Assembly: GCA_038503035.1 (NCBI GenBank)
Contig: JAVSML010024605.1
Coordinates: forward strand, 1 to 64,000
Reading direction: 5' to 3'
Length of the DNA stretch: 64,000 nucleotides
Source: Crocodylus rhombifer
Lineage: Eukaryota > Chordata > Crocodylia > Crocodylidae
The notes under the pieces were generated by a model that made no database searches, was not told the origin of the DNA, and worked only from the letters and a program-made list of their open reading frames with translations. The position numbers were made by a program, and so were the translations under genes. Of the stretch, positions 58,601 to 64,000 are shown piece after piece (the first letter of the stretch is position 1; every line of letters starts with the position of its first letter).

Positions 58601-58663
58601 TTGTACCAGGGCTGGGGCAGGAGCGGGCTCCCTTAAGTGCCTTGGCCTGCTGGTTTTGCAAGC
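55640..58663 (-). mobile_element. CR1 LINE of subfamily A, ORF2 and 3' end, fused to 58663-61505
   Basis: Collinear with the 29.6 kb CR1 from its 3' tail (AGCCCTAATATCTACAAAAT on the - strand) through C-terminus (56121-55735, ending LDAYLAGIL), RT (57029-56526, with [27 protein letters not shown]), linker, and endonuclease (58277-57360 with VLGDFNYPEI, LLDLVLAT and SDHKLIT; 58672-58310 with LYTNARS and ITETWWD). Frameshifts break ORF2 at several points, including the same PRKKPTY break as in the 29.6 kb copy. A foreign 138-bp segment interrupts it at 56241-56378. Homology to subfamily A stops at about 58663, just upstream of the endonuclease start. Confidence 0.92.
56241..56378. repeat. Foreign insert in CR1 ORF2 (copy 2 of the 111-bp segment)
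   Basis: In the 29.6 kb copy the CR1 text runs CTATGGATGCAAGCCAGC without a break. Here about 138 bp separate CTATGGATG from AACCAGCG. Of these, 56246-56356 equal 53001-53111 except for two transitions. The last part repeats CAGGGAGTTCA (56346 and 56369). No target duplication or terminal repeat is visible. Confidence 0.85.
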
Positions 58664-60185
58664 GTCCCACAATGACCTCTGCTAATTCCCTCAGCACTCT
58701 GGGGTGGAGATCGCCAGGACCAGCTGATTTAAATACATCCAGTCCCTCCAGAAGTTCCTTGACTAGGTCCTCACTGACCTTAGTCCTGGGTGCGCCTCCC
58801 CTGGATCCTATGGGGGTTCCAGTGGGTAGGAGGGGGTGACCTGGTCCCTGCTTAGAAAAATGGAGGCAAAGAAACTGTTAAATCAGCAACGAGCAGATTT
58901 CCTAGCATGTCTTGCAGAGGCCTCACGTAACCCAGTACCTTCTTTTTACCCCCTATGTATTCAAAAAAGGACTTCTTGTTGTCCTTGATCTAGGTAGCTA
59001 GTCCTGGTTCCATCTCCGCCTTGGCCTTCCTTACTGCTCCCCTACAGCCCCAAGCAACTGATGTATAGTCCTCCCTGGTGATGGCCCCTCCCTTCCATTG
59101 GGTGTACGCCTCCTTTTTTTAGCTGGGAAATGCTCCCATATGCTATTGGTGAGCTTTGGGGGCTTTTGTGCCCTCTTGCCCTCTTTGATCTTTGGAATTA
59201 CCTCCTTTTGGGCTTGGAGGATCGTCTCCTTAAGGAACGACCACTCTTCTTGGACGCCTGACTCCTCTCCCCTATGGGACCTCAGTTCCTCCTTGACTAT
59301 TCTCCTTACCTCTTTGAAATTTGTCCCCCTGAAGTCCAGGGCTGCTGCCTTGCTGCAGGCCTTTGCCACCTTGCACTGGATGGTGAAATCCAACCCAGGT
59401 GGTCAAGCACCTGCAGACCCCTCTCCAGGTCATTGCCTGTGGTGAGGACCAGATCCAACAAGGTGTCTCGCCTGGTGGGGCTGTGTACCTCCTGGGTTAG
59501 ATGGAAGTCCTGTATCTTGGCTAGGAACCTACATGAGCCGTCAGACCTGGCTGACTGCTCTTCCCAGCAGATATCTGGAAAGTTCAGGTCTCCCATGATG
59601 ACTACATCCTTTGACCTAACTACCTCCATGAGCTGACTCAAGAATTCCTGGTCTAGCTGCTCCCCTTGGTTGGGTGATCTGTAGTAGACCCCCCCACCGT
59701 TAAGCCCCTTTCCCCTCGACATCCTTGTATTTTAACACAGAGCACTTTAGTGTGCCCCTCCTATGACCCCATGCTACTCACTGAGGATGTGTATTCCTCC
59801 TTGATGTAGAGCGCTACATCCCCACCTTTCCTTCCTGTCCTATTCCTCCTGTACAGCATATAGCCCTTGATATTCACCTCCCAGTTGTGTGTTGGGTCCC
59901 ACCACTTTTCAGTGAGCCCTACTATGTCTGGGTTGGTGTCAGCTAGCAGGAGGGTAAGTTCCTCCTGCTTGTTGCCCATACTACGAGCATTTGTGTAGAG
60001 GCATTTGAGGCCTCCTGAAGATGTGTGCACTGGCCCCCTAATCTCAGTACTACCCTGGCCCCGGTTGCTTACCTGGGTATTTGTTCTTTTCGTCGTCAGT
60101 CTAGGCTGGGCTGTTCTTGTGGGTGACGCTTGGTTTAGTGGTCCAAGGCTTCCTCCTCCCCCGTCTTCCCTTTCCCCCAGCGAGC

Positions 60186-60720
60186 CTAGTTTAAAACCTG
60201 CTGGAGGAGATCTGCTAACCTAGAAGAGAACACATGTTTACTTTCTGGGGGAAAGGTGAACCCCAACCCACCCGAGCATGTCTCTTGTCTTGATATGTGG
60301 GTCGTTGTATAGGAAGCCAAAACCCGCCTCGAGACACCATTCCTGAAGCCAGACGTTGACCTCTCTGATGCAGTTCTCATGTCGTCTTCCACATCTGCTC
60401 ACTGGTAGGACAGAAGAGAATACCACCTGTGCCACTGTCTCCTTCAGCATGCCCCCCAGAGCATGGGTAGTCCATCATCAGGTGATTAGGGCTTCTCCTG
60501 GCCACATCATTAGTGCCTACATGGATTAGGACCATGGGGTAGTAATTGGCAAGCCAGATCATGTGCTGGATCATCCCCGTCATGTCCTGAATCTTTGCTC
60601 CAGGTAGGCAGTAGACCTCGCATGTCAGGGGGTCCTGGTGACAGATGGGACTCTCTGTACCTCTTGGGATGGAGTCACCTATGACGATTACTCGTCGTTT
60701 CCTCCTCCAGGTCTCCTTTA
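60186..60720 (-). pseudogene. CR1-B ORF1 esterase domain, broken
   Basis: The nucleophile block VIVIGDSIP is at about 60680, the MVLIHVGTNDVARRSP block at about 60530, and the last block at about 60275 reads GWVGVHLSP. In the intact relative at 32624-33292 this last block is RDGLHLSP, so the catalytic Asp position is Val here. The blocks lie in three frames. The C-terminal FSSRLADLLQQVLN ends at 60186. The domain is the SGNH-hydrolase-like part of CR1 ORF1 and is inactive in this copy. Confidence 0.85.
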
Positions 60721-60818
60721 ACTCCTTCAGCCTGTTCTGAGTGTGGAGAGTATAGAGTTGCCTCCTCTCCGGAGGTTTCCTTCTCTCCTTCCTTCTCCTG
60801 CAATGTCACCATGGCCTC

Positions 60819-61253
60819 CTACCTGTTCTTCAGCTGGACTGGAGGAACTGGTACTGCTTTGCTGTGATCAGCCCTGGTTCTGGAGGTGACCATCTGCCAC
60901 TCTGCTGTGGAGGCGACTTCCCAGGGTGCTGCTTCCTTGGGTGCACGGCCCTGCAGGGAGAGAAAATACCCATCAATTTCATCCTCCATCTCCCTGATTC
61001 CCCTCAGCCTGCTAACCTCCTCCTGGAGCTCCCTCACCTGTTCCTCCAGGGCCCTAAGACTGGCGCCTGCAGGACAGGTGTGGGGGCCCCCAATCCCTGC
61101 TCCCCCCGGCCCTGCTGGGCATCCCGTGCAGGTCAGGGGGACGGGGGATGTCAGCTCCCCAGTGGGCTCTGTCTGGGTGGAGGCCTCAGACAAGCCCCGG
61201 GTAGGCAGCGTGCCCCAGGCAAGGGTCCTAGTAGCACTCCGCGTTGACACCAT
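60819..61253 (-). pseudogene. CR1-B ORF1 N-terminal part with coiled coil
   Basis: A 144-codon frame that starts MVSTRSATRTLAWG and carries STQTEPTGELTSP, a Cys-containing Gly/Pro-rich stretch, and a heptad-type helix LRALEEQVRELQEEVSRLRG (about residues 67-86, continuing to about 97). It ends in frame at QLKNR-stop, about 100 bp before the esterase blocks. ORF1 proteins bind their RNA and self-associate; the helix is the likely multimer interface. The stop may be natural to this copy or a mutation. Confidence 0.82.
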
Positions 61254-62139
61254 TATATAAGTTGCTATTTATCTATATTTTTATGTGGTGCCTTCGCCCT
61301 ACCCTTGCTGGAGTCTCCCTCCTGGCCCTTCCTGCCCACCCGCGTGGGTCCCTACCAGCTCAGCTAAAAGGAATCCGGGGAGCTTCCCCTCTGGATCTGG
61401 CTCAGCTGTGCCGGCTCCCTCTGCCCCACTTACCTTTAGGCGATCAGCTGTTGCTGCCCCCGCTGCTGGCTCCGCTGCTGCTGCATCTGCCTCCGCCGCC
61501 AGTCAGGTAAGGGGACACACGTGTATAGGGATGCACGTGTGCCTAGTTCCTGCCTCTCCTCCCTGCTCCTGGCTCCCAAGTGCAGCCCATCCAAATAAGA
61601 TATATAGTAATGCCCATAGCATGCAGTCCCTCTCACTACTGACTCTCTTTTTTTTCGAATCATAGTGAGCCTCTACATTGAATACATCTTGACTTCATTT
61701 CCCCCTGAGCTGCACCCTTCTTTCCCATTTCCACTGATTCCTCTTGCTTCGTCAACCTTAAACATCTGTCAAACACCAGCAGGTGGGGTCCCAAACAGTT
61801 CACCTAGAATCCCTCTGTCACTCTCTCATGCTCTTGAGTCTGATTAGCATGACCCAACCCTCTATGAGGTGGAACTAGACCAGGTTGCCTTGTGCTTCAT
61901 CTACATATACATTTTTGGAGGATTCCAGGACTCATGGCAAGAACTCTGTTCCAGACATGAGTTGGGGCTAATTAGTAGTATGGATCCTTTGCAGGGGGAG
62001 TGGGGTATATGGAGTACACACATACTGTGGAGTCACCATGGCTTAAAATGCTGTTGACTCTGGTGGGGCCCAGCTCAGTGAATTATATGGTAAGTTGCAA
62101 GTTTTTTGGATTTGAGTTCATAACATGCAGAGTTTATAC

Positions 62140-63215
62140 CTGGGGTGGGTAAAATAGGGCTCACAAGCTGGATTCGGCCTGCAAAGCCATATCTGGCTTG
62201 CAGGGCCCCTAAAAAATTTAGAAAATTAATATTTATCTGTCCTTAGTTCCTGTGAAATGCCAGGAGCCAGGGGCAATAGGACCAAGGGGAAGCCCTGGCG
62301 GGATCCTGCGACAGCAGGCTCACTTGTCACCCTGTGGCTGCACCGGTGCCTGAACCTCAAGTAAGTGGGGGGAGGGGAAGGGAAGGAGCTGGTGCTGAGC
62401 ATGGGAAATAGTGGCCCCTTACCTGCCCTGTGGCCAGCACTCCATGCTGCAGCCTCTCATAGCCCGTGCGGGGCTGTCCTGAGCAGGCACAGGCAAACAC
62501 TGCCACTTTTCTCCGCACCGAGCAGCTGCTGCTGTTGATGGGTGAGCCTGGAGCCAGCATGTGGCCCAGCCTGGCAGTGGGGGTGGGTTACAAGCTGGTG
62601 CTGAGCATGGGGAAAAGCGGCCCCTCCTCTGCCCCGTGGCCAGCGCCCCACACTGCAGCTGGTTGCAGCCCATGTGGGGCTGCGTGTCTCTGCTCAGGAC
62701 ATTCCCACGCACACTGCTAGCCGCTGTAGCAAGGGGCACGGGGCGAGGGAGGGGCTGCTTTTTCCTGTGCTTAGCACCAGCTCCTTCCCTGCTGGCAAGT
62801 GTGGGGTTGGGGCTGCATGCTCCCCCCCACCTGTACCACAGGGTTGAAGGGGCACTGGGAATGAATGGGTATGGGAGTCAGTGGGAGCATGGGTCCCCAC
62901 AGTAGTGTCCCGGGGCCACCGCCAGCGTGGTGCAGAGCAGGACGGCAAGTGTACAGGGTCCTGGCCAGCAGGGGTTCTGTGGAGCCGGGCCAGCTCCCCC
63001 CTCTCCTTGCTGGTGCAGCCCAGCCCAGCTGCACAGACCCCTGCCAGCCTGGGGTCCACTCTGGGTTCCCCTGGTGCTGGTTCTGAGACATTGGTCCCAA
63101 GACGGTGACCAGGGGGTAGTGTACCTGTCAAGGGACGGGTCTACCCATGCAGCCCTCGACAGCCTGCCAAAACTGGGTAAGCAGAACCTCTGCCCAAAAT
63201 AATTGCCTGGCCCTG
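62140..63215. mobile_element. Complete hAT non-autonomous element with target duplication
   Basis: Left end CTGGGGTGGGTAAAATAGGG; the right end in reverse complement is CAGGGCCAGGCAATTATTTT. Flanks GTTTATAC (62132-62139) and TTTTATAC (63216-63223) agree at 7 of 8 bases, a hAT-type duplication. The core contains about 208-bp tandem units, each with AAGCTGGTGCTGAGCATGGG-type text (62388 and 62593). No transposase is encoded. The frames of up to 145 codons are compositional. A left-truncated sister copy is at 10681-11341. Confidence 0.87.
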
Positions 63216-63448
63216 TTTTATACTATGTTTCAGAAAGTGTAGAAGTGTTGTTTGAAAGTGTTTATGGAGTACCTGTGCTAAAACTTGGGGCAGCTTAAAA
63301 AGAGAGAAACTGCATCAATTCTGGATGGACTAAGTCTAAGGGAACTTGTGGTAAATTGCCTGTATGGTAAATTATGTTTCTTATAACAAATTTCTAAATT
63401 TTTAAAATTTTCCATATTTAAAATATAAATGGGGGGGGGGGGTCACGT

Positions 63449-63676
63449 TTAGGGACCTACCTAAATAGCAGCAGAAGCTCACAGTGCAGCAGCACCTTTA
63501 ATCTCATTCTTTTCACCATATCCTCCATTCCCACCCAGATGAGTGGCTGAGAGGCAATTAATGCGTTTTTTGCCTCCCAGCCACTTGGCTGTGGCAGGGG
63601 ACTCCTGATGAGAAAAGCAAAATTAAAAGTACCACTCTGCTGCAAACTTCTGCTATGATTTAGGTAGGTCCCTAAG
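63449..63676. mobile_element. Foldback MITE
   Basis: Inverted arms of about 30 bp: TTAGGGACCTACCTAAATAG at 63449 and CTATGATTTAGGTAGGTCCC toward 63675. Pairing continues weakly inward (AGCAGAAG, then TGCAGCAG and CTTTTAAT-like text). It lies just right of a G(12) run. Superfamily unknown. Confidence 0.78.
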
Positions 63677-63711
63677 TCATTTTATAAATCAGGATCATCT
63701 TGTATTCAGGT

Positions 63712-64000
63712 AAATTCTGGGCGCTGCAATTCAAGAAGGATGTGGACAACCTTGAGAAGGTCTAGAGGAGGGCCACTCATATGGCTAGAGGCCTGCAGGG
63801 AAGGGCTTATGGAGAAGGGCTTAGTGACCTGGGCCTCTGCAAAAGAAGGCTGAGGATGGGATCTTGTGGCAGTATACAAGTTCACTTGGGGTGGGGGGCA
63901 GCAAGTAATAGGAGATGCTCCGATTACCAAAGCACCCCTTGGAACAACTAGAAACAACGGCCACAAGGTGATGGAGAGTAGGTTTAGGTTGGACATCAGG
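63712..64000 (+). repeat. CR1 LINE fragment running off the window
   Basis: The + strand encodes degenerate CR1 ORF2 C-terminal text (TTCAAGAAGGATGTGGACAA, AGAGGAGGGCCACTCATATG, AGAAGGCTGAGGATGGGATC, ATGGAGAGTAGGTTTAGGTT), with several stops. It is 5'-truncated and continues beyond 64000. Confidence 0.88.

Larger units (their letters stand above)
58663..61505 (-). mobile_element. CR1 LINE of subfamily B, 5' half (ORF1, endonuclease, start of RT)
   Basis: On the - strand: 5' UTR (about 61505-61254), ORF1 N-terminus, ORF1 esterase, ORF2 endonuclease (60030-59761 with LYTNARSMGNKQ and LTEKWWD; 59722-59306 with GVYYRSPNQ and MGDLNFPDI and LLDLVLTT), linker (59393-59031), and the start of the pre-RT region ending ...VLRELAEVIVG at 58663. 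All of it resembles subfamily A in plan but differs clearly in sequence. The element stops in mid-ORF2 and its 3' half is nowhere adjacent. The 61505 limit is approximate. Confidence 0.88.
29381..64000 (+). other. MAN1A2: MAN1A2 intron 2 (5' part, continues past the window)
   Basis: Begins GTAATG. No exon encoding the expected start of the catalytic domain (MMKHAW-type) was found up to 64000. The interval is filled by CR1, hAT and other repeats listed separately. Confidence 0.88.

Noticed and set aside
1..64000. Search for CRISPR, operons, tRNA/rRNA genes, retroviral genes
   Set aside because: None supported. The window is vertebrate intronic DNA, so prokaryotic feature types do not apply, and no retroviral gag/pol/env or paired LTR was recognised.

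Overview
This is a vertebrate nuclear genomic window with one host gene and a dense load of transposons. The host gene lies on the + strand and is MAN1A2 (Golgi class I alpha-1,2-mannosidase IB). Coding exon 1 is at 75-382, behind a CpG-rich 5' leader. Coding exon 2 is at 29125-29380. The two join in phase (AG|A gives Arg) with canonical GT/AG sites. Intron 1 is about 28.7 kb. Intron 2 starts at 29381 and runs off the window, and I see no exon 3. Only the cytoplasmic tail, the signal anchor and most of the stem are encoded here; the catalytic domain is beyond the window.

The repeat content points to a sauropsid, most likely a crocodilian (turtle is the alternative). CR1 LINEs dominate, many ending in the CR1-type ATTCTATGA/CATAGAAT motif. 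There are also many non-autonomous hAT elements, an L3-like old CR1 layer, a Penelope-like relic and a tRNA-type SINE. No LTR retrovirus, CRISPR array, tRNA gene or rRNA gene was recognised. This organism call is inference.

Layout of intron 1: small CR1 ends (2.1, 2.7, 6.2 kb); GC-rich foldback/hAT-like material (6.7-9.4 kb); a truncated hAT copy (10.7-11.3 kb) and a hairpin-bearing segment; a 1.5 kb CR1 on + (11.9-13.4 kb); microsatellites; an exact 118-bp tandem duplication (16.0-16.2 kb); a decayed hAT transposase gene of the CGGBP1 lineage (17.9-19.5 kb); a 1.75 kb hAT element with a CR1 nested inside it (21.0-22.8 kb); a 1.6 kb CR1 on - (22.9-24.5 kb); a SINE (27.4 kb). Exon 2 is preceded by an uninterrupted run of 25 T.

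Layout of intron 2: a nearly full-length CR1 on - (29.64-34.09 kb) with an intact ORF1 esterase domain and a frameshifted ORF2; an inverted repeat (34.2-34.6 kb); several hAT MITEs (37.1, 40.0, 41.0, 42.5 kb); a GC-rich unexplained block (43.9-45.9 kb); an old L3/CR1 fragment (48.5-49.2 kb); a hAT/Penelope/hAT cluster (49.65-52.85 kb); a composite CR1 (55.6-61.5 kb) in which two subfamilies are fused head to tail; a complete 1.08 kb hAT with its target duplication (62.1-63.2 kb); a foldback MITE; and a CR1 running off the right edge.

I did not find a new functional system. The most unusual signals are the CR1-CR1 fusion, a 111-bp segment shared between 53.0 kb and the inside of that CR1, a frameshift common to two CR1 copies, and the CGGBP1-like transposase relic.
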